This document shows positions 32,875 to 42,201 of a stretch of DNA of 50,074 nucleotides, piece after piece (positions within the stretch are counted from its first letter, which is position 1; the number at the start of each line of letters is the position of its first letter). Below the pieces are notes generated by a model. The model was not told where the DNA came from, ran no database searches, and saw only the letters and a program-made list of their open reading frames with translations. The DNA is from GCA-2689995 sp964529325. Its GTDB lineage: Bacteria > Fidelibacterota > Marinisomatia > SCGC-AAA003-L08 > GCA-2689995. Location: the NCBI GenBank assembly GCA_964529325.1, contig CAZGWH010000008.1, forward strand, positions 1 through 50,074, given 5' to 3'. The translations under genes and the position numbers were made by a program.

Positions 32875-33752
32875 GCTGATTTTCCTTCTAAGTCCAGATT
32901 GCTAAATCTTTCTCGTACACGGTCAAAATAATTTCCATTTTTTTGAATAGATTGCCTTACTGGTAATTTTAATATTCTTCTACAAATTAATTGCATATTG
33001 ATAACTGCCCGAGATCTTGGATAGCGAATCACAACAGGTTGTTGAGCGTGAACACTTGCCAAAACCTGATTATCTTCCATTATTGACCCACCAAATATTA
33101 GTGATGTATTTAAGAATTTATTAACAATTAAATTCATTTTATAAAATAATGATTCCCCAGCCTCATCATTTCTCACTTTATTTGCAATCATCATTATTTG
33201 AGCATTATCTTGGTTTTGATTTATAATTTTTATCATTGCATACGCATCTGAAATAGATGATGGATCTGGTGTTACGACTACAATTATTTTTTCAGTTCCG
33301 AGTACAAAGCTTAATGTTGAAATACTTACTCCTGCACCTGTATCAATTAAAATAATATCATAATCATTTTGAAATGTATTAAACGCTTGAGCTATTGATC
33401 GAACTATATTATCTTCGCCTTCAATCATATCCATTATACCTGATGTCGCTGGTAGAAAATCTACTCCATAAGGTGTTTTTTTTATAATTTCTTTTAAAGA
33501 TTTATTTCCTTTTAGTACATCAACTAAAGTATAATCAGGTGATATACCAAACATTACATCTACATTCCCCAAATGGATATCTGCATCAATTATTAAAACT
33601 TTTTGATTTAACTTGGCAAGTAATAGAGCTGTATTTACACTGAAGTTTGTTTTTCCAACACCACCTTTTCCACTTGTAACTGCAATAATTTGAGGTTGTC
33701 TCAATTTATTAGATTGAGTTGTATTTGTAGATTTTTGATTAGATTGATTCAA
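32871..33752 (-). CDS. flhG: Flagellar number regulator, MinD-like ATPase
   Basis: FlhG/FleN/YlxH protein of 293 residues. It limits flagellar number by acting on FlhF and the C-ring proteins. The deviant Walker A motif is 'SGKGGVGKTNFSVN' (28-40), followed by 'LIIDADIHLGNVDVM' and 'IILIDTGAG'. The C-terminal half keeps the MinD-type fold, with a hydrophobic end that could form a membrane helix. Near the N-terminus 'TQSNKLR' (about 12-18) is reminiscent of the DQAxxLR activator helix that stimulates FlhF GTPase, but with Asp replaced by Thr. It abuts flhF without a gap. Confidence 0.92.
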   Translation of the reverse strand: MNQSNQKSTNTTQSNKLRQPQIIAVTSGKGGVGKTNFSVNTALLLAKLNQKVLIIDADIHLGNVDVMFGISPDYTLVDVLKGNKSLKEIIKKTPYGVDFLPATSGIMDMIEGEDNIVRSIAQAFNTFQNDYDIILIDTGAGVSISTLSFVLGTEKIIVVVTPDPSSISDAYAMIKIINQNQDNAQIMMIANKVRNDEAGESLFYKMNLIVNKFLNTSLIFGGSIMEDNQVLASVHAQQPVVIRYPRSRAVINMQLICRRILKLPVRQSIQKNGNYFDRVRERFSNLDLEGKSA

Positions 33753-34760
33753 TTAATTTAATCCCAATTGTTTTGATATTGCATTTACAAAATGATTTTG
33801 GATTTGAGTAGAAAATTCAATTTCTCCATCGGTATAGCTTGTTATTCCACAAATTTTTAATCTTGATTCATTTAAGACAGTCAATAATTTTCCTAGCATT
33901 ACCGTTTCATCAAATTTCGTAAAAATAATATAGTCGGGTTTTATCGGTGCAAAACTTGCGACTAAATGAAGCATTTCTTCAAATCCGGTAGATGCAGATA
34001 ATACTAATACTCTATGGATATGTTTAAATGAATCAGCAAGTTGAGATAAACTTTTCATTGCACCCATTTCATTTAATTTAATTGGAGGGGAATCTATAAT
34101 TGTAATTCCATCCTTTATCTTTTCATTTAAATTTATTTCTTTACGAATATGAACAGAAGCAATATTTAATAATTCATCAGCAATTAATTCTGAAGTTTTT
34201 GATTTTCCAGATTTTGTTTGCCCAAATAATACAATTGCATCCCCATTTTTTATTAAAAGTGGTGAAATATGTTTTGAAAATATTTTATTAAATGAATTAG
34301 AGATATTTTTTAAATTAAATTGATTTCTCTTTAATGCTGATAATTCACGAGTAAATTTTAAAGCCATTGGATTTTCAAATCCAATTTCAGATAATGAATC
34401 GAATAATTCTTGTTCATTTTCGTTTAATTCAGGCTGAATTAATTTACTTACTCTTCTGCTTAAAAGGTCTATTTCTTGTCTTAATAAAGAAATTTCCATA
34501 TGTAAATCTTTAACTGGAGTAAGTTCATTTTTAATTATATGAATTAATTCATTATTTAAATTAAAATTATTTTCTTTAGCTTCGATAATTTCTGGAATAT
34601 TTTTTATGGGCGTAACCGTAATTTCCACAAGCCTATCATTTGATAATCCTGAGTTACTCAAATCAATTTCTCGTGTATTTGTTACTTCAAAACCATTTTT
34701 AAATTTGGTTTTTGCAAGTTTCATTGCAGTTTCATAAGATGTTGATGTAAATCGTTCCAC
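33753..34760 (-). CDS. flhF: FlhF-like SRP-family GTPase, degenerate G domain
   Basis: A 335-residue protein at the flhF position between flhA and flhG; FlhF marks the site of flagellar assembly. The N-terminal 'TSTSYETAMKLAKTKFKNGF' is the usual FlhF start, followed by a linker and an N-domain helix bundle. The P-loop 'GQTKSGKS' (180-187) and the G4 motif 'TKFDE' (281-285) are present. However, only about 34 residues separate the P-loop from the strand 'TIIDSPPIKL', against roughly twice that in B. subtilis FlhF. The segment with the DTYR/AVEQL motif is missing and G3 'DTAGR' has become 'DSPPI'. GTP hydrolysis may be lost. Context makes the identity secure despite divergence. Confidence 0.85.
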   Translation of the reverse strand: MERFTSTSYETAMKLAKTKFKNGFEVTNTREIDLSNSGLSNDRLVEITVTPIKNIPEIIEAKENNFNLNNELIHIIKNELTPVKDLHMEISLLRQEIDLLSRRVSKLIQPELNENEQELFDSLSEIGFENPMALKFTRELSALKRNQFNLKNISNSFNKIFSKHISPLLIKNGDAIVLFGQTKSGKSKTSELIADELLNIASVHIRKEINLNEKIKDGITIIDSPPIKLNEMGAMKSLSQLADSFKHIHRVLVLSASTGFEEMLHLVASFAPIKPDYIIFTKFDETVMLGKLLTVLNESRLKICGITSYTDGEIEFSTQIQNHFVNAISKQLGLN

Positions 34761-34791
34761 GTAAAATTAACCTTTTTCCTTACCCTATAAA

Positions 34792-36867
34792 TTATTCAAT
34801 AATATCTATTTGTCCAACAGTATCTAATGGAACAATTGGTGGTAATTCCGAATATGATAAAACTGTTATTTGCGAAAATACAGGTTCTAAAAATCTTCGA
34901 ACATATCGACGAATTACTGGAGAAACTAAAATTATTGGTTTATCACCATCTCTGTTCATATTATCAATTTCTTTTTTTATATTTCCAAATAATAAATTAA
35001 CCTCATCTGGACTGAGTCCCAAATTATACCTGGATTCTATTTCATTTTTTAGAGATTGACCAATTTTGTCCTCTAATGTTGGCTTAAATGTAATTACTTT
35101 TAATGGTTGATTTTTTATTCTAAATAAATTTGCAATACTATCTGCAAGAGCTGTCCGAACATATTCAGTAAGTACATCGGGATCTTTTGAAATTCCTATA
35201 TTATCAGAGATGGATTCTAAAATAACAATCATATTTCGAATAGGAATATTTTCTGATAATAAGTTCTTTAACACTTTTTGAATAACACCAATTGAAACTT
35301 GGTCAGGAACCAGCCCTTCAACAACTGCATTTTTTTCTTCTTTCATCTTATCGATAATTTTTTGAGTTTCTTGGCGGTCTAAAAGGCGATGACAATTTTT
35401 CTTTAAAGTTTCTAATAAATGAGTTGTTATTACAGCTTCTGCTTCTACTGCTGTATGCCCTAATACTTCAGCATCTTCTTTTTGTTTTTCAGTAATCCAA
35501 ATTGCAGGTAATTCAAAAGTAGGGTCTGTAGTTTCAATTCCTTCGAATGGTGGTTTTTCATCTAATACTAACACCATATATCTATTTGGGTAAACTACAC
35601 CTTCATCTACAGGAATTCCATAAACCTTAAATCGATATGAATTTGGTTCGAGTTCAACATAATCTCTAATCCGAATTGGAGGAATTACAATTCCAAGCTC
35701 GATTGCCAGAGATTTTCTAACAGAAGAAATTCGATTTAATAAATTACCACCTTGTTTTTCATCAACTAAGGAAATGAGTCCATAACCAACTTCAATTTCA
35801 AACGAATCAGGGTGGACTAAATCTTCAATCTGTGGAGGCTCTTCAACAACATCTTCGACTTCTGCTTCTTCTGCTTCTAAAATCTTAAGTTTTTCAGCAT
35901 CTTGAAGTTTTATAGACCAATAACCAGCACCTCCCACTAAACTTCCAATAATAAAAAATGGAAAAAAAGGCATTCCGGGTAATAGTCCAATTGAAATCAT
36001 TGCTCCAGAAGTAATGAATAAAGCACGAGGTTGTGCTGAAAATTGAGCAAAAACTTCAGATCCTAAATTACCTACTTGGCCAGTAGAACGAGTAATAATT
36101 ATACCTGTACCTGTGGAAATAATCAGGGCTGGAATTTGTGCAACTAACCCGTCACCAATTGTTAATAAGCTATATTTACTTATTGCTTCCGAAAGTAGTA
36201 ATCCTTCTTGAAGAGATCCAACAATAATACCACCAATAAGATTTATTGCCGTAATTAATAATCCTGCAACGGCATCACCTCGAACAAACTTACTTGCACC
36301 ATCCATAGAACCGTAAAAATCAGCTTCTTGGGCAATTTCAGACCTTCTTCTCTGTGCTTGTTTATCATCAATTAACCCAGCGTTTAAATCTGCATCAATT
36401 GCCATTTGTTTTCCAGGCATTGCATCTAAAGTAAATCGTGCAGCGACTTCAGCAACTCGAGTGGATCCTTTAGTTATAACTACAAAATTGATGATAATTA
36501 AAATTAGAAAAATAATAAATCCGACAACAGGATTACCCTGTGTAACAAATTGGCCAAATGCATCAATAATTGCACCTGCATGTCCATCTGAAAGAATCAT
36601 ACGAGTGGTACTAATATTAATTCCTAATCTAAAAAGAGTGATTAATAATAAAACACCTGGAAAAACTGCAAACTCTAAAGGTCTAAGAACATAAACGGCC
36701 ATAAATAAGATAACGAGTGCCCCTGTAAAATTCATTGCAAGAAAGAAATCCATTATCATTGTAGGGACAGGAATAATCATTAAAATTAATAATAGCATAA
36801 CATAGCCAGCGATTGTCAACTCGCTTAAGCGTGTATATTTTGATAATCTTAGAAAAAATTCACCCAT
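34792..36867 (-). CDS. flhA: Flagellar export gate protein FlhA
   Basis: Largest subunit of the flagellar type III export gate, 691 residues. The N-terminal half has eight or so membrane helices with the FHIPEP-family stretches 'LRPLEFAVFPGVLLLITLFR' and 'FVVITKGSTRVAEVAARFTL', followed by 'DAMPGKQMAIDADLNAGLID'. The C-terminal half is the cytoplasmic ring that docks chaperone-substrate complexes ('LVPDQVSIGVIQKVLKNLL', 'ENIPIRNM'). Everything looks intact. It starts 2 bases after flhB. Confidence 0.97.
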   Translation of the reverse strand: MGEFFLRLSKYTRLSELTIAGYVMLLLILMIIPVPTMIMDFFLAMNFTGALVILFMAVYVLRPLEFAVFPGVLLLITLFRLGINISTTRMILSDGHAGAIIDAFGQFVTQGNPVVGFIIFLILIIINFVVITKGSTRVAEVAARFTLDAMPGKQMAIDADLNAGLIDDKQAQRRRSEIAQEADFYGSMDGASKFVRGDAVAGLLITAINLIGGIIVGSLQEGLLLSEAISKYSLLTIGDGLVAQIPALIISTGTGIIITRSTGQVGNLGSEVFAQFSAQPRALFITSGAMISIGLLPGMPFFPFFIIGSLVGGAGYWSIKLQDAEKLKILEAEEAEVEDVVEEPPQIEDLVHPDSFEIEVGYGLISLVDEKQGGNLLNRISSVRKSLAIELGIVIPPIRIRDYVELEPNSYRFKVYGIPVDEGVVYPNRYMVLVLDEKPPFEGIETTDPTFELPAIWITEKQKEDAEVLGHTAVEAEAVITTHLLETLKKNCHRLLDRQETQKIIDKMKEEKNAVVEGLVPDQVSIGVIQKVLKNLLSENIPIRNMIVILESISDNIGISKDPDVLTEYVRTALADSIANLFRIKNQPLKVITFKPTLEDKIGQSLKNEIESRYNLGLSPDEVNLLFGNIKKEIDNMNRDGDKPIILVSPVIRRYVRRFLEPVFSQITVLSYSELPPIVPLDTVGQIDIIE

Positions 36868-36869
36868 AA

Positions 36870-37931
36870 TTAATTCTTTTTCTTTTGAAATACTTTAGCT
36901 AAAATTTCTGCAATTGCCATAAAAAACATTTGAGGAACTTCATAGCCAATTTCTGCAACTTCGATTAAGGCTCTTGCCAAGGGTTTATCCTCTAAAATAG
37001 GTATATTATGTTTTCTGGCAATTTCCTTTATCTTTTCTGCCGTTTTGCGTTTCCCCATAGCTAATACTTTTGGTGCTTTCCCTTTCCAATCCAAATTATA
37101 TTCAAGAGCAATAGCAATATGAGTTGGATTGGTTACAACAACAGTTGCATCTGGAACTGCTTGCATCATTCGTCTTCTACTTGCCTGCATTTGCAGAGAG
37201 CGTATTTTACCTTTAACTTGAGGGTTTCCTTCAGTATCTTTTGCTTCTTCTTTAACTTCTTGCTTAGTCATTTTTAGATTTTTTTCATGTTCCCATTTTT
37301 GGTATGCATAATCAGCAATTGCAGGAATTATTAATGCTAGAGATACAAGAATAAATACGGTAAACATTTTATCGCCAATAAAACTAATAATTGATTGAAT
37401 TGGGCTATGAGCAAGCAATGTATAATCAGTTAATTGACTATTAATTAGGTAAAAACAGATTAACCCTACAATTGTAATTTTAATTACACCCTTTAACATT
37501 TCAGCTATAGATCTCATAGAAAAAATTCTTTTTAATCCTTTTTGTGGATTAATTTTTTCAAATTTAGGCATTACTGCTTTAAATGAGAAGTTAATTCCTA
37601 CTTGGACTAAATTTATTGTTAAACCAAGTATAAGAAGAAATATGAATATTGGCATCAACATATCAATTGCAAAACTTAATCCTTCAGAAGTTAAATTCTG
37701 GATTGTATCCGTTGAGAGAAGTGTATTGGATGATGTTAAATATATATGTTTTGTAAAATTCATCATATCAATTGAAAGTGTTTTCATCATAAAATAAAGT
37801 GTTAAAATTGCACCCGACATAATTACAATAGAATTTAATTCTACACTTTTTACAACTTGTCCTTTTTCTCTTGCATCTTGCCTTTTCTTTGGCGTTGGTT
37901 GTTCTGTTTTTTCTTGAGCGGAATCAGACAT
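36870..37931 (-). CDS. flhB: Flagellar export switch protein FlhB
   Basis: Export-gate protein of 353 residues that switches substrate specificity from rod/hook to filament. 'EKTEQPTPKKRQDAREKGQV' at the N-terminus is the family signature. Four membrane helices follow, then the basic linker and the autocleavage site NPTH at residues 268-271 ('VVVTNPTHIAIAL'). The cleavage motif is intact, so the normal switch with FliK is expected. It overlaps fliR by one base. Confidence 0.97.
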   Translation of the reverse strand: MSDSAQEKTEQPTPKKRQDAREKGQVVKSVELNSIVIMSGAILTLYFMMKTLSIDMMNFTKHIYLTSSNTLLSTDTIQNLTSEGLSFAIDMLMPIFIFLLILGLTINLVQVGINFSFKAVMPKFEKINPQKGLKRIFSMRSIAEMLKGVIKITIVGLICFYLINSQLTDYTLLAHSPIQSIISFIGDKMFTVFILVSLALIIPAIADYAYQKWEHEKNLKMTKQEVKEEAKDTEGNPQVKGKIRSLQMQASRRRMMQAVPDATVVVTNPTHIAIALEYNLDWKGKAPKVLAMGKRKTAEKIKEIARKHNIPILEDKPLARALIEVAEIGYEVPQMFFMAIAEILAKVFQKKKN

Positions 37932-38722
37932 TAACTTATAAGTTTTATCGTTTTATAAATAAAATACTGAGTATCTTGTAGTAATGGTTCTGCTAATGTT
38001 TGAAAAATCTCCATTGAAATGGTTATAATAAATAGTCCCATTCCTACTTTTACAGGTAAAACGATAAGAAATACAGGTAAACTTGGCATTATTCGAGCCA
38101 TCAATGCAATTGCAGTATCAATCATCATCATAAAAACAATAGCTGGTGCTGCAAGCTGAAGTCCAACATAAAATAAATCATGTCCTGCTTTTACATACAT
38201 TTCACCTAACTCAGCGGGAAAATGTCCTGTACCAATAGGTATTATTTGAAAATTATGAACAACAATTTTTATTAAAAAATGATGAAAATCTAAACTGAAA
38301 AACCCAACCATCATTGCTAATGCCCAAAATTGACCAACTAATGAAGACCTTATCATTTGAGTTGGGTCCATCATTTCAGCCATTCCTAATCCCATTTGTT
38401 TTCCTGCAATTGAGCCTGCAAAAGTAAATAATTCAAAAATAAAAACACTTCCAAAGCCAATAAATAATCCTATTGCAATTTCTTTGACTAATAATGAAAT
38501 TAATAAAAGAAAAGACATATCCATTGGGAAATTAAATGTACCCGTAAATGGAAGTACAATTAAAGTTAACATCAATACAAACATAACTCTAACATTTGGT
38601 TTAAATGCATTATATCCAAAATAAGGGAATAAAAAAATCATTGCTGATATTCTTGCAAATGCCAGTATAAAAGTAGGTACCCAATTAAAAGTATAGTCTA
38701 AAATTGGAAAAATATCTGTCAT
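37931..38722 (-). CDS. fliR: Flagellar export gate protein FliR
   Basis: A 263-residue integral membrane component of the FliPQR export gate. Typical stretches are 'FARISAMIFLFPYFG', 'KEIAIGLFIGFGSVFIFELF' and 'QMGLGMAEMMDPTQM', spread across five to six membrane helices. It overlaps flhB and fliQ by one base each, consistent with co-assembly. Nothing unusual was seen. Confidence 0.96.
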   Translation of the reverse strand: MTDIFPILDYTFNWVPTFILAFARISAMIFLFPYFGYNAFKPNVRVMFVLMLTLIVLPFTGTFNFPMDMSFLLLISLLVKEIAIGLFIGFGSVFIFELFTFAGSIAGKQMGLGMAEMMDPTQMIRSSLVGQFWALAMMVGFFSLDFHHFLIKIVVHNFQIIPIGTGHFPAELGEMYVKAGHDLFYVGLQLAAPAIVFMMMIDTAIALMARIMPSLPVFLIVLPVKVGMGLFIITISMEIFQTLAEPLLQDTQYFIYKTIKLIS

Positions 38723-38988
38723 TAATAAAGAATTTGAATTTGATTAAAAATATTAATTGTATATGCTACTAATTGATTCAAAATAGATGGAAGCATAAAA
38801 AGAAGAACAATGCCGACCACCGCTATTTTAGGTATGAAAGTTAAAGTTACTTCTTGAATTGAAGTTGTTGCTTGAAAAATACCAATTAATAAACCTATTA
38901 ACATTGCAGATCCTAGGATTGGAAAACAGATATTAATTGCAGTCATTATTGTTTCATTGCTTAAAAAAACGACATAATCTAAATCCAT
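38722..38988 (-). CDS. fliQ: Flagellar export gate protein FliQ
   Basis: An 88-residue helical-hairpin membrane protein. The pattern 'ICFPILGSAMLIGLLIGIFQ' followed by 'ATTSIQEVTLTFIPKIAVVG' is the classical FliQ signature, and the size is standard. It forms the gate with FliP and FliR, on either side of it in the operon. Confidence 0.97.
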   Translation of the reverse strand: MDLDYVVFLSNETIMTAINICFPILGSAMLIGLLIGIFQATTSIQEVTLTFIPKIAVVGIVLLFMLPSILNQLVAYTINIFNQIQILY

Positions 38989-39776
38989 TATATTCTAATC
39001 CCCGATACTAATGATTCAACTATTAAATTCCACCCATCTACTAACACAAATAACATTATTTTAAATGGCATTGAAATTATTACAGGCGGGAGCATCATCA
39101 TTCCCATTGCCATTAATACGCTCGCAATAATCATATCTAATAATAACATTGGTAAATAAAGTAAAAATCCAATTTTAAATGCTATTGTTAATTCACTTAA
39201 AATATATGAAGGAATCAATACAGACATAGAAATTTCTTCTGGCGATGATGGCTTGTTTCCAGGATAAAAATTAATAAACATTTGTAAACTTTTTTCATCA
39301 ACTTGATTCATCATAAATGCTTTTATTGGTTTTACAGCTTCTTGAATTGCAATTTCTTGACTTATTGTTTCATTTAAATAGGGTTGAAGAGCATTATTAT
39401 TAACTTCATCAATTACAGGTGTCATTACAAAATAGGTAATAAATAATGCAAGACCTACTAATATTTGATTAGATGGTGCAGATTGTGTACCAAGTGCTGA
39501 TCGTAAAAAATGAAATACAATAATAATCCGAGTGAAACATGTCATCATCATGATAATCGACGGTGCTAATGAAAGAATTGTCATTAATATTACAATTTTC
39601 ACTGTTAAACTGAAATCTTGGGGGTTTGATGATTCTTCTAGTCCTAATTTTATTGATGGAAATGTATTTTGAGATAAAGCAAAACCACCAAAAATAAAAA
39701 CAAAAAACAAAAATATAACCCATGTGGGTCTATTATTATTAAATGATGTTTTTAAATTTGATATTTTATTTTTCAT
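38988..39776 (-). CDS. fliP: Flagellar export gate protein FliP
   Basis: A 262-residue gate protein with an N-terminal cleavable signal-like helix (about 18-35). The FliP signatures 'SLAPSIIMMMTCFTRIIIVF' and 'LRSALGTQSAPSNQILVGLA' are present, as is the C-terminal 'IGFLLYLPMLLLDMIIASVL' with 'MGMMMLPPVIISMPFKIMLF'. Its start overlaps the end of fliO by 11 bases. Confidence 0.97.
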   Translation of the reverse strand: MKNKISNLKTSFNNNRPTWVIFLFFVFIFGGFALSQNTFPSIKLGLEESSNPQDFSLTVKIVILMTILSLAPSIIMMMTCFTRIIIVFHFLRSALGTQSAPSNQILVGLALFITYFVMTPVIDEVNNNALQPYLNETISQEIAIQEAVKPIKAFMMNQVDEKSLQMFINFYPGNKPSSPEEISMSVLIPSYILSELTIAFKIGFLLYLPMLLLDMIIASVLMAMGMMMLPPVIISMPFKIMLFVLVDGWNLIVESLVSGIRI

Positions 39777-40272
39777 TCTGTATGTATCGTCCTAATAATG
39801 AAGAAAATATTGATTTAGAATTTATAGAATTAATTTGATTTTCATCTATTTCATTTTTATTAAACTCAGTCAGCAGATTTATTGATTGGTCTGAAATCCC
39901 GAGCAATAGATATTTATCAAATGCTTTTACCAATATAATTTTTTGTTTTGAAGATAAATATTGTTGATAAAGTATTTTTAAATGATTATTTGCATTTACA
40001 TTATTTTTAATATATGAATTACTGTCTGTAAATTTTGAAATTATAAATATTAGTCCAACTAATAAAATAAAAATGAGGATAATTTTTCCAAAATATCCCC
40101 ACAAATTAATTTTTGAAGCAACCCCAAACTCCTCTTTTAATTCTTCAGCTGAAGGTGAGTGAATGTTACTTTTTAAAAATTGTTTATTATTAACTTCGTT
40201 GCTTGGAATGGAGTCAGTCGCAAAACTAAATCCTAAAAATAGTACAATTACGAGTATTAATTTACTCGCCAT
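39766..40272 (-). CDS. fliO: Flagellar protein FliO
   Basis: A 168-residue protein with a signal peptide (about 1-18), a short periplasmic stretch, one membrane helix (about 58-81) and a cytoplasmic domain containing 'HLKILYQQYLSSKQKIILVK' and 'DKYLLLGISDQSINLLTEF', the usual FliO pattern. FliO assists FliP ring assembly. It is larger than E. coli FliO because of the signal peptide and periplasmic part. It overlaps fliN by one base and fliP by 11. Confidence 0.88.
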   Translation of the reverse strand: MASKLILVIVLFLGFSFATDSIPSNEVNNKQFLKSNIHSPSAEELKEEFGVASKINLWGYFGKIILIFILLVGLIFIISKFTDSNSYIKNNVNANNHLKILYQQYLSSKQKIILVKAFDKYLLLGISDQSINLLTEFNKNEIDENQINSINSKSIFSSLLGRYIQNEK

Positions 40273-40619
40273 TATTTTCCTAAACTTTTCAGTCTTTCTG
40301 ATTTTTCAATTAAGTTTGTGATTCGTATGGCAAAGTTTTCATCTACGACTACAACTTCACCTTTAGCTAATTGTTTTTGATTCACATAAATATCAACAGG
40401 TTCTCCAGCAAGTTTTGCTAATTCAATTACTGATCCTTTCCCTAATTGTAAAACTTCTTGAATTGACATTTTTTTTCGACCAAGCTCTATAGTTACATCA
40501 AGTTCTACCTCTAAAAGCATGTCAATTTTATTTTCAGAATTTGCTTCAACTGATGAGTCAAGCTCAGCAAAATCAGCTGACTGTACTTCTAATGTTGTAT
40601 CTTCGGTTGTATTTCCCAT
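40272..40619 (-). CDS. fliN: Flagellar motor switch protein FliN
   Basis: A 115-residue C-ring protein. After an acidic disordered N-terminus (1-30) it has one SpoA domain with 'VELDVTIELGRKKMSIQEVL', 'LGKGSVIELAKLAGEPVDIY' and 'VVVDENFAIRIT'. With FliM it forms the base of the C-ring and a docking site for the export ATPase complex. The form is the short FliN, not the FliY fusion with a CheC phosphatase. Confidence 0.95.
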   Translation of the reverse strand: MGNTTEDTTLEVQSADFAELDSSVEANSENKIDMLLEVELDVTIELGRKKMSIQEVLQLGKGSVIELAKLAGEPVDIYVNQKQLAKGEVVVVDENFAIRITNLIEKSERLKSLGK

Positions 40620-40649
40620 TTATTCTCCTTGTTTATCCTATGATAAATT

Positions 40650-41627
40650 TTATAAAACTTTTGTAATTTTAACTGCTTTACTTCGTCGATGAGAACCTGG
40701 GTGCCCATCGAAAATATGTTTATTTCCGAAATAAACTGAAATAGGTGAATTTATTTTTGTAGGTAAAAGGAGAACATCTCCTTCTCCTAATTCTAATATT
40801 TCTTTAATAGATAAATTTAATTTCCCTAATACAGCTGAAACATTTCCATTAGTTTCTAATAATATTTCCTCAACAGCTTCTTGATCTTCTATTGTTATTT
40901 CATTTATTTCTTCGTGCATTTGAGCTTGAAAATCTTCTTGAAACATAACTTTGCCCAACCAATTATAAGGGTAGCAAATATTCATTAGTGTTTTTGTACC
41001 ATGAATTATTACTTCTAAAGTTACAACAACAACGGGTTCAGATGAAGAGACAATTTGAGCGTATTCTGGGTTACTTTCAAACGACCCATATTTTAAAACA
41101 ATATCATTTTCTGAAAGCCATGCTTTTGTTAATTCTGAAAAGCATTTATCCATCACCCTTTTCATCACTTTTTGCTCAATATGAGTAATTTCTCTTTCTT
41201 CTTCCATATCTTTAAAAAGAGTTTGTCCTCCAAATAATTTTTCAACAATAAAAATATTTAGTTTAGAACTCATTTCTAAGATTCCTCGTCCATTAGGTCT
41301 TTCAAAATCCATCATATATAAACAACTTGGATTTGAAACGGAGGTAACAAACTCTGAATATGTATATTGTTCAATTGAAAGCTGTCTAATTTCCGCCAAT
41401 AATCTTAATTGAGCAGATAAATATACACTATATGTTCGACAAAAATTCTCATGAATATTTTCAATCATTCGTTCTTGTTCTTTTGATAATAGTTGAGGGT
41501 GGCTAAAATCATAAGGGGAAACTTTTTTTTCATTTCCACCAATTACTTCGTAAGAAGTAGTACCATCATCTTCACCTACATTTTTCAAAAGAGCATCAAT
41601 CTCTTCTTGGCTTAATATTTTCGGCAT
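40650..41627 (-). CDS. fliM: Flagellar motor switch protein FliM
   Basis: A 325-residue C-ring protein. The N-terminal 'MPKILSQEEIDALLKNV' is the CheY-phosphate-binding peptide. The middle CheC-like domain carries 'YDFSHPQLLSKEQERMIENI' and 'RLLAEIRQLSIEQYTYSEF'. The C-terminal SpoA domain is at about 250-325. Keeping the CheY-binding peptide suggests chemotactic control, although no che genes are in the window. It follows the FliL genes. Confidence 0.97.
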   Translation of the reverse strand: MPKILSQEEIDALLKNVGEDDGTTSYEVIGGNEKKVSPYDFSHPQLLSKEQERMIENIHENFCRTYSVYLSAQLRLLAEIRQLSIEQYTYSEFVTSVSNPSCLYMMDFERPNGRGILEMSSKLNIFIVEKLFGGQTLFKDMEEEREITHIEQKVMKRVMDKCFSELTKAWLSENDIVLKYGSFESNPEYAQIVSSSEPVVVVTLEVIIHGTKTLMNICYPYNWLGKVMFQEDFQAQMHEEINEITIEDQEAVEEILLETNGNVSAVLGKLNLSIKEILELGEGDVLLLPTKINSPISVYFGNKHIFDGHPGSHRRSKAVKITKVL

Positions 41628-41639
41628 TTATTAATTCCT

Positions 41640-42185
41640 TTATTGGATGAAAAATCCACTATAATAAATACTATCAATATTTCCAGTATTTAACATTTTA
41701 TTAATTTCCATTGCTAATTCATTTTTAGATTTTAACTGAAATTCCATAGATGCTAATTGGTCCATTGTATGTCTTCTCAAATATGAAATAAATAAATCTT
41801 TAAATTGTGTTTCACGAGTGCCCATTTCATCCATAATTAATTGGTCACTTGTTTCAACAACAAAACTTGCCTGAACAACATGCATTCCTTTAGATCCTGC
41901 TGGATTTACCATTATATCCTTAAATTCTTTAGATATGCCAAAACTTCTATTCATTACACCTGATAATGCTTCTTCCAAGTATTCTTCTTCTAGTTTTTGT
42001 GCTTGAATTTCTTCATAATTAGGTATTAAAGTATATTTAGACATAATAAATCCGCCATAAATAGCTAGGATACTAAGAACACCAAGGACAGCATACATCA
42101 TTATGGGTGAACCATCATCTTTTTTATCTTTTGTTTCAACCACTATTTTTTCTTGACTATCTATCGATTCGTTTTCATCAGCCAT
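41640..42185 (-). CDS. fliL: FliL (basal-body/stator-associated protein), copy next to fliM
   Basis: A 181-residue single-pass membrane protein. The N-terminal cytoplasmic stretch is charged, the membrane helix is about 28-48, and the periplasmic domain ends 'NIDSIYYSGFFIQ', like the final strand of FliL. FliL forms a ring around the MotAB stator and stabilises it. This copy keeps the usual place just before fliM. A second FliL-like gene precedes it by 16 bases. Confidence 0.85.
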   Translation of the reverse strand: MADENESIDSQEKIVVETKDKKDDGSPIMMYAVLGVLSILAIYGGFIMSKYTLIPNYEEIQAQKLEEEYLEEALSGVMNRSFGISKEFKDIMVNPAGSKGMHVVQASFVVETSDQLIMDEMGTRETQFKDLFISYLRRHTMDQLASMEFQLKSKNELAMEINKMLNTGNIDSIYYSGFFIQ

Positions 42186-42201
42186 TTAATTTATCCTTAA
42201 T

